Below are positions 12,514 to 24,760 of a stretch of 64,000 nt of DNA, one piece after another. The stretch is taken from contig OW799233.1 in assembly GCA_941918925.1 (NCBI GenBank), positions 108,059,833 through 108,123,832 of the forward strand. The letters run 5' to 3'. Every line of letters begins with the position of its first letter. Position 1 is the first letter of the stretch. The notes under the pieces were generated by a model. It was not told the DNA's origin. It worked only from the letters and a program-made list of their open reading frames with translations, and ran no database searches. The translations under genes and the position numbers were made by a program. This DNA is from Phyto melanocephala (lineage: Eukaryota > Arthropoda > Insecta > Diptera > Rhinophoridae).

Positions 12514-12726
12514 TTCCTTTTAATTAGTTGTAATTATTTAATTTTTATTAATTCTTTAATTATATAATTATATATTATAATTATTATTATAAATATTATT
12601 AATTTAACAATAATTTATATCTTATTGAGCTGAAGGCCGAAGATGCTATTGCTCTAACACTTAAATTTACCTTATAATTTGTAATTATAAGCTAAATAAA
12701 TAAAAAAAAATAAATAAAAAATAAAT
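12514..12726 (+). mobile_element. 3' UTR and simple-repeat tail of the I-like retrotransposon
   Basis: After the stop, AT-rich sequence is followed by a GC-richer block (GAGCTGAAGGCCGAAGATGC, 12,627-12,646). The insert then ends in TAAATAAATAAAA repeats at about 12,691-12,726. Such short A/T-rich simple-repeat tails replace poly(A) in I-type elements. It lies between the coding remnant and the right arm of the surrounding TIR element. Confidence 0.6.
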
Positions 12727-13769
12727 ACTTTTAAATAAACAGAAACGTAAATATCACTGCAACATACGATAAGATGTACACAGTGTTATCGCTATAATAT
12801 TTTAACAGCAGATAGATTAATGGATGTAGAACATAGGTGCCCACTTCATAAAACAATTGTTTTAAACCCCACCTTTTTATTTTTATGCTCCTTAAATTAG
12901 TCGTGTGCACATATTTAGCGGCTGTGTTGATATTTATTCAAACACAGTGCGTAAAAAAATTATGATGGAATTAGAAAACTATTTTATTTTTAAAAAGTCA
13001 AATTTAAAATTGCAAAATTTATTGAAATTTTTTTATTTTAACAAGAAAAAAAAATATTTAATTCAGTGTTTACTGCATTTTTATTATTTTCTTACACCCG
13101 AAACAATTTCTTGTATTAAATTTGTATGGAAATCTTTACGCTTATTTTTTCGTTTAACTAAAGAAAAGAAAATTCACTGCATTATTATACATATAAAAAA
13201 CCAAAACAATTTTTTGTGACTAATTTTTGACAAAAATCTGTGAGCTTAGCTTTTTCATAGCACTGTTCTTTAAAATTCTCTCACCAATACGGCTGCAAAA
13301 CATTTTTTGGCATCTATGATGTAAGTACCCTGCAGATAACGTGAGTAGTCCATACACGAATGTAAAGTGTACTCCATAATAGACTAGGACTAGTCCAAAG
13401 GTAACCCAAATGTATGGAGAAAACATGGTCTATTTGACATTACGATGTCCTAGGGCTGGACCATATAACCCATCGGAGTTGTCTCAAAACTACTCTGTGT
13501 CCCTACTTGGTGGAGCACCTACACGGCCATTATACACGTTTTAACAACAATATATGTAATCGTTAAAACATGAACACTTGTCTTTTAACTACAATCTCTT
13601 GTTTGAAAATGAAATGGTCCATGACAGCATAACATAGGACCATGTTGTAAGTAGTCCATTTAGCTAAAATGGACAACGTAGCCCAATATTATCAGTACGG
13701 TAGAACCAATTTGCATTAAAAAGTCCATTTCTAAAAAAACGTAACATACGATAATTTCGCACACAGGGG

Positions 13770-14627
13770 CCGATATGAACCTAGCAAAATATCTGAAAGT
13801 AGTGCGAAAAACTTCCTAAGTGCAAAACAAATAATTTCACATGTTTCAAAATAAATGTAAAATAATGAAAAATATATTTTATAATTCAGGTAAACAACTA
13901 GTGTCCATAAATTCTATGTACTTCTTGGAATGAACTGCAGTTCATTACTATATCCATATAAACACCTGATCTCCAGTTTCACGCTTATGTAAAAATCATT
14001 AGAGTTTTCACAAAAAGTGAAACACTTCACTATTAGTTGAACCCCCTGTTCGCTGGGTATGTATGTATTTATTTATTCCAAAATAATCCAATAGCCTTTC
14101 GATCTTTAAATTTAAATTGTTTGTTGATATTGTTTAACGCACATCAATATAACTAACAGTGATAAAAATAATATATAAAATTCGCATTTTAATGCTGATA
14201 TAAATACGTTTGACATTAAAAACAAACTTTAATACAATTTAATTACACCATACTTATGCTGATTAAAGCCAAAGAAAAGCAAATAACCTAAAATAATGTC
14301 AATATTTCAATGCATTTTTCCAATAATAATATTCACAATTATGTGTTCGAGTTAAACAAGGATGATTTTATATTAACAAAATTTAATATTGATAATAATG
14401 ATGTGTTTGTTGAGCAAATAAAAAAAATGTAATATAATTAATAAATTTTAATTACATTACGGTTAAGTGACAAAACAAAGTCCTTTGGTAGAGATAAACA
14501 GAATTATATTTTATCAAATACATACATACATATGTATATTGATATGTGTGTGCATATAATATAATTTTTTATTTTTATTACATTTACAGGCTAAATGATA
14601 TGATTTTAAGTCATATATACATAAATA
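13770..14627. other. AT-rich DNA, nothing recognised
   Basis: The interval separates two TIR elements. No coding or repeat signature was found. Confidence 0.5.
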
Positions 14628-14710
14628 CAGTGCGCTCGCGCTAACGTGCACTAATTAAAACCAAAGCAGTCGAGTTTCATGAGAGAAATATAAGTTTTTA
14701 CAATATTAAC

Positions 14711-14973
14711 CTGTGTGTGCGCTGGCTTGGACATGTCGTGCGGATGGATGAAGAAGCTCCAGTAAGAAGAATTTTCGAGTATGATCCCGAAGGTGTCCGC
14801 AGAAGTGGACGACCGAAGCTCCGATGGAAAGATCAGGTCCAACAACACCTAATGGACCTAAATGTTCGAAATTGGAGAAGGAGCGCAGAAGATCGAAGCG
14901 CTTGGAAATCTATTCTTTCCTCGGCTTAAGACCCTTCAGGGTTGTAAAAAGCCATCTATGTATGTATGTATGT
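14711..14973 (+). pseudogene. 3' end of a non-LTR retrotransposon ORF
   Basis: The frame from 14,717 reads RWLGHVVRMDEEAPVRRIFE, then SGRPKLRWKDQVQQHLMDL and RNWRRSAEDRSAWKSIL, stopping at TAA 14,927. The pattern RWLGHVxRM..GRPxxRWxDxV..DRxxWR is the C-terminal tail of RTE/BovB-type and related endonuclease-reverse transcriptase proteins. A short 3' UTR with a GACCCTTCAGGGTT hairpin is followed by a TATG simple repeat to about 14,973, typical of a 3' end. All upstream domains are missing (5' truncation). It lies inside the pogo-like element. Confidence 0.75.
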
Positions 14974-15215
14974 AACCTGTGTTTTACGCGCTTAAACGTG
15001 AAACTATTTTATTATTTGTATTATAAAAATATTATTAAAATTATTTATTATTTTATTTATACTTCATTACAAGATCACGAGATTTCTTTTTGCAAACTAT
15101 CTATAAAGACTGCCTTTTCCTTTAAATCCTAACATTAAGATTTTTGAAAACTTATGGTGTCTGATTCACCGCTTCGCATAAGAAAAAGACTTTAAATTTC
15201 AATGTCATACATTAA

Positions 15216-16203
15216 CAAGTAAGAGTGCTATATTCGGCCGTGCCAAATCTGATAATACCCTTCACCATCATGTACATAGGTATAATCCCACATCGTAGCT
15301 TAACCTATATTTCATGTTATACGCCATTTTTCTTTATTATTTCCAACGCCATTTTCGATTTTTAATTTTTACGTAGTTAACTGTATTCTACTAGCCAAGC
15401 CCTCTAATTTGATCCCCTTATTGATAGGGTTAAAAAAATTTTATCCGCCATTTTGTTTTAGATGCCATCTTGGATTTTACATTTTTTTATAATTTACTGT
15501 ACTCTACTGGTCAAGCCCTTTTATTTGATATCAATATTGAGGGTGTTCAAGAAGTTACATTTTAAAATGCCAGATTTGACCCATTTATAAATTTATTGTC
15601 CGCCATTTTGTAGTGGCGGCCAACATGAATTTTAGTTCTTTTATAGTGCTTATATTGCGCTAGTCAAGTCCTTTCAGATGATACCAATATTGACTCTCTC
15701 GGATGTCTAGAAGTCTAGAAGAAAAAATTGATTTTCGTTTGTAAATTTTTGGAATATATATTTAAAAAAAAAATGTTGCCTATAACTTTACCGATTAGAG
15801 CCCACTTTATCCAAAATTTTTCACGAATATCTTTACAGACATATTTTATCTTCAAATAGTAGCAAAGGTACCTATAAATTATTCTATGGCTGAAAATTTT
15901 TAATTTTGGTGGTAAAAATATGGGAAAAAAAACAGAGGCAGTCGTGTTTATTTGCTCATATCTCAGAAAGTTATGGGACTATTATGCTTCAATAGCTATT
16001 CATTCCCGGATATTTCCAAAAGATTGATACCATACACAGATCTGAGGAACATATAGTGGCTTCTAAAAGTTGATTTCAACTAACACACGGACAGGCGGGC
16101 AGAAAATATATACTTTATGGGGTCGGAAATGAAAATTGTAGAAATTACAAACGGAATGACAAAGCTATATATACCCTTGTGCACCACAGGTGAAGGGTAT
16201 AAA
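15216..16203 (-). mobile_element. HINE-B (INE-1-like), nearly full length
   Basis: The minus-strand element starts TATACCCTTCACCTGTGGTG near 16,203 and ends with the hairpin and CTTACTTG at 15,216. It carries the CCCCATAAAGTATATATTTT core near 16,110. The GTCC/GTCT microsatellite is reduced to one or two units. The 3' third contains several GCCATTTTG/GCCATCTTGGATTTT blocks shared with other HINE-B copies. It is inserted in the pogo-like element and is non-coding. Confidence 0.75.
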
Positions 16204-16325
16204 AAAAAGTTTAAAGGATACACACAGAGGATTCATTAAATTGTAAAAATTGAAATTAACATATTTCAGAAATGTCTACATGTTTAAAAAACATTTTCAG
16301 TGTTCACGTTACCGCGAGTGCACTG

Positions 16326-16740
16326 TACATACAAAATTAATGCAAGTACTTTGAAAAACTGCGCACAAAATGTACGCAAACAATTTAATAGTTTTATTAA
16401 CACTCATGAAGGTCTAATATTTGTATAAATTGTCTGAGTTAAAAATACGATCAACAGGATATGAAAAATGGCTTAAAACTCACACGGCAATACTCATTCA
16501 TTTACTCACGCACAAAAAGTCTATGAAAAGCAAATTTCATTTACTGGCAACTGTAATGTAATCATCGTCGTTGATTTTCAGGCAATATAACTTTAACACA
16601 ACATCAATACTAATTTGGTTTTCCCTAACAGTCTTATGACGACGTTGCCTGTTTATCGATAGTGTTAATCCTACTAATATAATAAATGTTAATGTTTGTA
16701 TGTTGTTTGAAATTTGGCACATAGATAGATAACAACCTAG
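16326..16740. other. AT-rich DNA, nothing recognised
   Basis: The frame at 16,537-16,722 (minus) has no recognisable motif. Confidence 0.5.
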
Positions 16741-16920
16741 ATTAACACATAGGCTACTTTTTATCGCGATAATAATGCGAAGTCGTTGGCAAACTTATCA
16801 TAACACATCCCAAACGGGTTGTTTGTATTGTAAATATTTTTATTTTTGTTGTTAATACTAAGTCTACATTTTATCCCGATAACTACCCGGACGAAGTCGC
16901 GGGCACAAGCTAGTAAAATA
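16741..16920 (-). repeat. dispersed repeat end with CGCGACTTCGTCCGGG motif
   Basis: On the minus strand TACTAGCTTGTGCCCGCGAC is followed by TTCGTCCGGGTAGTTATCGG and GATAAAATGTAGACT. A second, weaker half-copy lies at 16,750-16,800 (ACTTTTTATCGCGATAATAA, GCGAAGTCG). CTAG...CCCGCGACTTCGTCCG ends are common in insect intergenic repeats, but I cannot assign a class. Confidence 0.4.
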
Positions 16921-17040
16921 TAAAACACATATCTAATATCTGAGTCAGTTGAATTATTTGTTTACTACGTTTTGTAAAAAAAAAAATAATAAAAGAGTGT
17001 ATTAAATTAAAATCAAAGTAAATTTAAATAAAATAAATTA

Positions 17041-17389
17041 AAACCGAAATGTTCTTTCTTTTCGACTCTGATTCGAGTGACGAAGAATATAAGAAACAAT
17101 TAATGGTGAAAAGAAGACTTCTCACACAGAAGTGAAGAATCTTTTGCCAGACGTATTAGTAAAACACTATTTTCCATACCTTTTGCCATCGATCACTTGT
17201 TTTAATTGGTGGGCCAAGGGCGTTCAGAGCAGTCGCAGCACATTTCCAATGTTCCTTAAAATTAGTTGAAACAGTACCTCTGCGAAAACTACTGGCAAGA
17301 GATGGATTTTATATATATCTTTATTAAAGCCTATGACAAGGGGAGCCCATTGAGCAATGTCAAACTATCCTTATATCCTTTTGTCTTTA
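17041..17389. other. unassigned sequence, nothing firm
   Basis: A short stretch (17,050-17,130) translates to a Ser/Asp/Glu-rich peptide (MFFLFDSDSSDEEYKKQ) before frames break. This resembles the N-terminal start of transposon-derived proteins such as PIF/Harbinger nucleases, but it is too short to call. Confidence 0.25.
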
Positions 17390-17885
17390 TATTCGTCGGT
17401 AATAATGTCCATCTGTCCGTGTATTTGTTGAAACAAAACTTTAGACGCACCCAAACGTTGCACAGATCTGTACGTGGGATAAATCTTTTAGAAATCTAGT
17501 ATAATATCCCATATGACGCCCTGAGAGCTGAGCATAAAATACGACTGCGTCTATTTTTCCTCATCTTTTTACCATAAAAATCAACATATTTCAGCCCAAA
17601 GATAATTTTTAGACATATTTGCTACTATTTTTATACGCTTACTAATCGATAAAGTTATAGAGAAAAGTAATTTTGTTAAAATCAATCATTTTTTTTAAAT
17701 ATATCAACTTAGTAAAACTCCCAATTATTTTTTGGAAACCAAAGTCTAAGCCATACTCTTGAGCATTAATACTAAGAAAAACTGACAAATCGGCTTAAAA
17801 CTTACTGAGATTTTACCACAATAATACAAATACTTCGGTGTTTTTCTTAGAATTTGCAATTAAAATTATTATTTATTAGGACTGT
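17390..17885 (+). mobile_element. degenerate HINE-B fragment
   Basis: GTCCATCTGTCCGTGTATTT followed by GTTGAAA..CTTTTAGACGCA and CACAGATCTGTACG matches the HINE-B region after the microsatellite (GTGTGTTGGTTGAAATCAAC, then AGATCTGTATATGGTATCAA). AAAAATCAACATATTTCAGC also recurs in the copy at 54,619. The 5' and 3' termini are not recognisable. Confidence 0.55.
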
Positions 17886-20118
17886 ATTACAGTTCTCTTT
17901 TTATTTTAAAAACTTCAACTTCACTAAGAAATATTTTTTAATATCGTCACTAAGTTTGTTTTTATAAGATTTGGTAATATGAAACGTATAACTCTTGCCT
18001 GTTTTTGTTTTGAGTGTAACCCGTTGTACATTACCCTGCTTAGCCAAAATATATATTTTTCTGCGTGAATTGGGTTAGTGTGTCACAAAACAATAATACA
18101 CTTTTAATTTTATTATCTTTTTCTACATGTGCTTAACTACGCTCGCACGCCCTCTTAAGAGGATTTTGACTACGTTCTTTCTATAATTATTGAAGCAACG
18201 CAATTTTTTAACGTACCAGTAGCTGGTGAGAGTAGTTTTTTATTTTTAAAAATTTTTCCAAATAAGGGGCTGGTTGGGTGTTTATGCGTGCCTCATTTTG
18301 CTTTAATTGTGAGTTAGTGTTAAGCCCACTTGGTGAAACCTCACAGTGAGTGCTTGGATTGATGGTTTGCCCCTTGAATATTTAATTAAAATAATTTTAT
18401 TATGTTTGAATTAACTGTAGACATGTATGTCTTTTTGTTCTGTTGTTGCTGTTTTCTTTTTTTTTTTTTTGTTATTGTTTTTATATTGTTGTCGTTAATT
18501 AATTAAAAACATCAACTACGTGATAATATTTCATTCATGGTTTTACTTTCTTTCCTTCCTTTTTACAAAAAGTTTTATTTTTTTTTATTTTTACTATAAA
18601 TTCGTTTACAATAATATTTTGTTTTCATTTCACAACTTGGGAGGTTTCATTATGTATATATATGAATAAGAAAGTTGATTTTAATTTTCTTTTTTTTTTA
18701 TAATTCTCCTGTTAACATTCAACATGTGAACATGTAAAATGCAGTTGTCATGTAAGAATATTTCTGAGAACATATGAAATTTCAAGAAAAGCGATTGCAA
18801 TGAAATGAGCACTGTATCTGTGCAATTTTGTTCAAACTAAATTGGAAAGACAGAAACGGACAATCATAAACATTTTTTAATTAAAACTATAAAATTGCAG
18901 TAAATTGTAGTACAATGTTATAAAAATAATTTTTTTAAGTAGATCATGTTTCTATTTCCATGAAAAGATTGTATGAAAACTAAAATGTTTTTGTTGAATG
19001 CACGTTCCATATTTTTAAAGCAAGTTCTATACACATTCCTTAGTCCTATTTTTCAGCTTGTAACCAGCATGGCATCCAAACGATTTCTCTTAAGAAACAT
19101 CAGGAGTAATAGCCTTTCCAGCATCCTGCGTCCTAATTTGTCCCATAAATATTCACCGACATTAGGATCGGGACAACCAATTATTTACATCAAACGCTGA
19201 GTGCTTTGGGCTGTTATGCTGATACAATGAAAAGTTATCTTCAACGACGAGGTTATTAACACTTTCTTACAAATTATTATTAAGAATTGTTGAAGAGATA
19301 TGTTTGTTCTTTTTTCCATCACTCTAGATCCTGCTCAATCCCCTCAAAACCATCACCGGTCCCCCAATTTGTTTTTTGTTTTTCTTAAATATTTGTTTAT
19401 ATGTCTTTGTTTGGTTTGCGCCTGGCTTTACCCCCTCCATTACATCCAAACAAATTAATCTTACAAATAAATTAATTTAATATTCGGGATATGTTTCCAA
19501 CTAATCTTTCAATATTTTAAATTGTTGTTGGGCTTAAGCTGGTCTATATGCATTTCACTGGTGCTTTTACCAGATCGTCAGTAGACCTTTTACCCAAATT
19601 TTTGAAAAAATTTTAAATGTTATAAGTTTTGATTTCAAAATCTCATTAACAAAATGAGAATTGAAATATAAAACAAAAAACAACAATAAAATAAAAAACT
19701 TCCTCAATATTTTTATTTTATATAATTTTTCATGAGCGCTCGAGAAAACAAAATAATCAGAGAATGTGCGTGATTAAAAAATGATTTCCGTGAGCATGCG
19801 TGATTATAAGAAATTTAAAATTACCCCGTTCGTGAACGTCTATTATTATATTTTTTGTTTGAAATTTACATGAAGAGCATAAATAGGATTTTTTTTTTTT
19901 GGAATTATATTTATTATGTGTGTTTGCATAATAAGTTTAAAAATTGTAGATTCATTATTTCAAGCACATGGAAAGTAAGTATAAAATCGTTTAGATAAGA
20001 TTTAATTGCTCGTCTTCTTTACAACTTAGGTATGGCTAAAAATTTTTTGTAGTTAGTAGGGCATATGGATAGTACATTTTAGGTGTTACGTTCGTGAATC
20101 ATATCTTATTCATATTCT
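17886..20118. other. AT-rich DNA, nothing recognised
   Basis: The sequence has homopolymer T runs and no element ends. A short direct repeat TGCGTGATTAAAAAATGATT / TGCGTGATTATAAG lies at 19,768-19,815. The frame at 18,973-19,200 has no recognisable domain. Confidence 0.5.
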
Positions 20119-21313
20119 TTATACCCGCCACCATAAAAATGCTGGGGGTATATTCATTTTGTCATTCCGTTTGTAACACATCAAAATATCCATTTCCGAC
20201 CCCATAAAGTATATATATTCTGAATCGGAGTTTTATTTTATGACGATCTAGCTATGTCCGTCCGTCTGTCCGTCTATTTTAAGCACGATAGAGGATATGC
20301 TTGGTATTGAAAATGGGCTTAATCGGATAAGGATAAGAGTTATAGCTCGTAATGCAAAAGAAGGTAAAAAAAACCATGTCCTTCTAACATCGAATAAAAT
20401 GCGATTGTGTCCAAACGCATTTACCATTAGAGCCGTGAAATCTAGAACGTGTATTTCCTGACTAAAAGAAATATTTTTCCCTGAAAATTGCTTAAATCTA
20501 TGAATTACGAAAGGAGTTATAATTCAAAATGTACGAAAATTTATACCGTACAATGTATTTTTCGATATATTTAAAAACAAAAACGTCATAAAACCAACAG
20601 AATTGGATGGACGATTCTGAAATTTTGCAAACATGGCTTTTTGGTCAAAGCCTTTGTACTAAAATAAATGTGACACACTCACTTTTACGCCCACCTTCCA
20701 TATAACGCTTTATCTTAAATTCATATAGTTTATCTATGAATAAAGATTTTGGAATAATAAAGAACTCTATATTGAAATATCTTAGTTGAGTTTATTGGCA
20801 GAAAATATTTTAACATGCCCACTTTTCACGTAATCTGCTGTTAATGAAATTTAAAAACTAATTATAGCGACAGAATTAAGAGTATGATAATAAAATTTCG
20901 TACATATATCTTTCTAGTCAATGTCATTGTTATGCCAGAAAATGAAGGTGACACGCCCACTTTAACGTCTACCTCCCATATAACGCTTCATGTTAAATTC
21001 ATAAAAATTTTCTATGGACAAAGTTGTAGAAGAATAAAGGACTATATTGAAATATCTCAGTTTTATATATTAGCAGAAACTACATTGACACGCCAATTTT
21101 AACGCCCATTTCCATTGAAAGATTTAATTTATGAAAACATTTTACCAGCATATCGAAGTTATACAAAGAAAGTGATACATATTTTAGTATAAAGAAATTA
21201 TTCCATAGCGATTACTGTTAATAACAAAATTATAAATTTTGTGCTATAAAAGTACACAAGATTGGTGATGGGTATCAAAAATGCGGCACAGCCGAATATA
21301 CTGCTCTTACTTG
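20119..21313 (+). mobile_element. HINE-A (INE-1-like), full length, MITE-free
   Basis: It begins TTATACCCGCCACCATAAAA with the complementary half GGGGGTATA of the 5' hairpin. It has the CCCCATAAAGTATATATATT core, GTCCGTCCGTCTGTCCGTCT microsatellite and repeated body blocks (GACACGCCCACTTTAACG). It ends with a diverged 3' hairpin (GCGGCACAGCCGAAT) and CTTACTTG. At about 21,170 it reads GAAGTTATACAAAGAAAGTG, the uninterrupted site where four other HINE-A copies carry a MITE. At about 1.2 kb it is the best reference for the unexpanded element. Non-coding; the frame at 20,884-21,102 lies in its body. Confidence 0.8.
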
Positions 21314-22370
21314 CTTCTTTTTTTTTTTTTCATCAGACAGAAATTTCTTTGTTTTACAATAATATTTAATATCAATTTAAAAAAAATTAATTATATAAAA
21401 TAAAAATATAATTCGAAATTTAAAATATATCAAACAGTTAATTAATTAAACAATTTCAAGCAATAATTTTTTCTGTGTAAACATATAATTTTGAATTGCA
21501 AAGAGAATTTTTGAATTTACATAAATCCATTCTTTAAAAAAAACTAGACTTTGTTTCATATAAAATAAATTTTGATATAACAAATTAATATTTTAATTTA
21601 ATTTACTAAGAAATATATGTTTAAGCTGAATAAATAATGTAATGTAAAGCAGAAAGCTAAAGTATCTGCAAGTAGATCAGGTAAAAGAATAAAGATCTTG
21701 TTTAAAGACTCTTTGTCTGCAGCGTACAATTTGTGGTTTCAAGTTCTTGTTAAAAATGATTATTAATAAATATTAGTATAAATTAACAAAAAAAATCTAG
21801 ATGTAAAAGATATGTAAATAAAATTATGTAGTAAATTAGGGTTAAAACGTCCTAAATAGAACTTTCACATATTGTTATTAATTTTTTCTTTCTTTGGTAA
21901 CATATTACTCATAGCCATTTAGTGACCTAATATGCTATTTGCATATACTTTGCTTATATGTTATTATTTACAACTAATTGACATCTTTTGGATTATTTTA
22001 CATAAATTAAGATGATTTTTGTTGCTTATTTTCTAACTTATCTTCCAAAAAACGAAAACTTAAAAGTTAAAATAAATTAAATAATAATTATTTTCACCAA
22101 AAAAGAAAACAAAAATAAAAAAAAAAACTCTTATACATATTACTTTTTTACGAAAGGTAATATGCATTTTAAAATCTTTAATTTAATCCGTTTAAAAATG
22201 GACAGTATTTATGTACTGCGATCCACCGTAATCTAGTTTTCAATAAAAATTTAGGCGAAAAACATATCTCTATTCTAACAATTAATTTTTGTATCTAATT
22301 ATTTATTTCAACTTGAATTCCTATCCTGTAGCAAATCAAATAAACTGTGAAAACTAAAACTAAAACAGAA
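21314..22370. other. AT-rich DNA, nothing recognised
   Basis: No repeat ends or coding signal were found. Confidence 0.5.
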
Positions 22371-23202
22371 CAAGTAAGAGCGCTTTATTCGGCCGTGCTG
22401 AATCATATATACCCTTCACAACGTGTAGTCATGCAATAACAGTAGTTTGTATCACCATTCATCCCATATGAAATACGTGCATACATATAAAAAAACATAC
22501 ATATATAAAAGCATCCCATTGTAAAATTATAAATTTACGTATGTATGTTAAAAGAAAAAAAAATAAATTAAAAAAAATAAAAAAAAAAATAAAAAAAAAA
22601 AATTTAAAAAAAAAATTAAAAAAAAATAATTAAAATATATATAATTAATAAAAAACAAAAAAAAAAAATTAAAAAAAAATAATAAAAATATAAATAATAT
22701 ATTAAATAAAAAATAAATAAAAAAAACTAAAAAAAAATTTAAAAGAATTTAAAAAAAAAATTTTTGGCTCAGCTGGGATTCGATGCCACGTTTTCTCTAA
22801 CCAGTATACACGTTTGTATGTATGTATGTATGTTGTTGTTATAATGTTGTTTTTGTGAAAAAAAAAATCGAAGTGCTCGTGGGTTTTTGCTTATATCTCA
22901 GCTGTTTATGCACTGATGTTTCTGATTTTCAATACCAATCTACTCCCGAATATTTCTAATACTTTAATACCTCACTCGGGTCCAAGCGATGTCAGGGGGC
23001 TTCAAAAAGTTGATTTCAAAATACACACGGACAGACGGTCAGACGGACAGACTGAAAGAGCTTAATCGAGCTTAATCGACTCCCCTTTTAATAAGCTTTC
23101 AGAATATATATACTTTAAGGGGTCGGTAATGAAAATTGTAGAAATTTCACACGGAATGACAAACCTATATATACCCTTTTTCACTGTGTGAAGGGTATAA
23201 AA
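22371..23202 (-). mobile_element. HINE-C (INE-1-like), full length
   Basis: On the minus strand it starts TATACCCTTCACACAGTGAA near 23,200, has the core and a short microsatellite (GTCTGTCCGTCTGACCGTCT), and ends with a 3' hairpin (one mismatch) and CTTACTTG at 22,371. The interior (22,545-22,760) is an almost pure A/T block flanked by TTGGCTCAGCTGGGATTCGA at 22,765-22,784. That arrangement matches the copies at 49,589 and 59,970 but not the one at 45,808. Confidence 0.75.
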
Positions 23203-23324
23203 AATAAAACAACGCAACATCGTTATAACAGCAGTTTATATTATTACAATAAGCGCTCTTTTTGTTTTGTTTTTTAAAACACACCACTCAGTAAATTTTT
23301 CATTACGTTTTCATATAAAAAATT

Positions 23325-24195
23325 ACCGTAGTACCCTAAACACATTTTGAAGACGCTTTTGCCTTTATCTTTAATTTGATGCCAGTATGGTTGGGGTTAA
23401 CCAAATTTGTTCTGCCACTTTGTATCAGGCGCCATCTTGGATTTTATACTTTTTTAATAGATTATATAGGTAAAGCCCTTTTACTTGAAACCAGTATACT
23501 ACATTTGACTCATATATTCGGGTAGATTAACCCATATTGACTCTCTCGGTTGTATAGAAACTTAAAATATCGATTTCCGTTTGTAAATTTTAGGATAAAC
23601 ACCAAAGCTGATATATTTCACTTGGTTTCATGCCGACTTGTTAGTTTTTCTTAGCAATATTTTTTTTTTTTGGATAACGGCTTATAATTTCGTATCTTAA
23701 GCGTGTTCAAAAATTATTTAGAAGTTTGAAAAATTTGATATATTTAAAAAAATATATGTACATATATATTTTATCAACAAATTTTTTTCTATTACTTTGC
23801 CGATTAGTAACCAATTTGTGCAGATATCTTTATAAGCATACCAAGTCTATAAGTGATTCGAAAATTTTAGTTTTTATGGTAAGGATAAGCAAAAAAACTA
23901 AGGCAGTCGTGATCATTTGCTCTTATCTCAGAAAATTATAGAGCGATTATGCTGATTTTCAAAACCAATATGTTCCCAAATATTGATACATCTCAAGGGT
24001 CTCGGAGATGTCGGGGGATTTCAAAAAGTTAATTGTAACATAAACACGGACAGATGGTCAGACGGACAAAGCTTAATCGACTCCCCTGTTATATATACTT
24101 TATAGGGTCGGAAATGAATATTGTAGAAATTTCATACGGAATGATAAACCTATAGACACCCTAACACTCACTGTGAAGGCAATTATAAGTATAAA
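23325..24195 (-). mobile_element. degenerate HINE-B
   Basis: The minus-strand 5' end lies near 24,195 (degraded TATACTTATAATTGCCTTCA). Core, microsatellite remnant (GTCCGTCTGACCATCTGTCC) and GCCATCTTGGATTTT body blocks are recognisable. The 3' hairpin end is missing. Frames at 23,726-23,941 fall inside it and are not genes. Confidence 0.65.
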
Positions 24196-24479
24196 ATCTC
24201 AATATTAAAAAAGCACAGAATAACAACAAAAATTTATTTGTTTTTGCATATTTTATAGCTCACTTTGGGTGATATTATGAGTATATAAAATTATATTATA
24301 AAAATATGTGAATATTTTATGATATTCAAGGATTATTTACATTAAATGACAAACTAATATTTATCACTTTCATGGATGATTTAAAATTTTAAATTTGAAT
24401 TGGCTATATAAAAAAAGTACTGACTATTTCTTACATTTTTTTTATAAGTTGAACTTGGTTATTTGAGAATGCAATCAGT

Positions 24480-24760
24480 ATCATTCGTATGACTACCACA
24501 ACTGGCTCGGTAGTACCCCATCAGATCAACCCAATTTTTTTCTCAAGGAAGTGCGTAATATGTTCAGGTAGTACGAACGATGACAAGTCGATGTTGATGG
24601 ATGTTCTTGCACATTCTCAGCCACAACAGTAATGTTTTCGATTGAACGCACTGGGCAAGAACAATCACGTGTTTGTTCCAATAAGGATTTGTCCAATAAG
24701 GATTAATTTTCATAACCTCGCTTCACTAAATGACGCACAAGCTGAAAATGTTGCACGTAA
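24480..24760 (-). pseudogene. Tc1/mariner-type transposase N-terminal fragment
   Basis: The minus-strand translation contains CPVRSIENITVVAENVQEHP followed by STSTCHRSYYLN, the helix-turn-helix opening of the DUF4817-type transposases (compare RTAEIIAAVRDSVTEEPSIS at 8281). Further reading is lost to frameshifts and stops. No terminal repeats were located. Confidence 0.55.

Larger units (their letters stand above)
10320..13769. mobile_element. unclassified TIR element interrupted by a retrotransposon
   Basis: The outer 29 bases at 10,320-10,348 (starting CCCCTGTGCGCGAAATTATC) and 13,741-13,769 are inverted copies with a single mismatch. The similarity extends a few bases further out (ATATYGR before CCCC). 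No convincing target duplication flanks them, so the class is undetermined. Only a few tens of bases of the left arm remain before the I-like retrotransposon at about 10,390-12,726. The right arm (12,727-13,740) is non-coding and carries clustered GTCCAT/GGACCAT motifs at 13,348-13,730, resembling sub-terminal transposase-binding repeats. No transposase frame is seen, so it was probably non-autonomous. Confidence 0.65.
14628..16325. mobile_element. pogo/Tc1-like non-autonomous TIR element, nested
   Basis: The left end (CAGTGCGCTCGCGCTAACGT from 14,628) and right end (16,302-16,325) form inverted repeats of 24 bases with three mismatches, flanked by TA on both sides (14,626-14,627 and 16,326-16,327). 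A CAGT start with TA duplication fits the pogo/Tc1 groups. No transposase is present. Most of the length is later insertions: a non-LTR 3' end at about 14,711-14,973 and a HINE-B at 15,216-16,203. Confidence 0.65.

Noticed and set aside
16741..16920. Naming this repeat as a specific non-LTR family
   Set aside because: The CCCGCGACTTCGTCCG motif is shared by several insect repeat classes, and the fragment is too short to decide without a database.
22765..22795. tRNA gene at GGCTCAGCTGGGATTCGATG
   Set aside because: The A-box and B-box-like sequences are adjacent with no anticodon arm. It is part of the HINE-C repeat.
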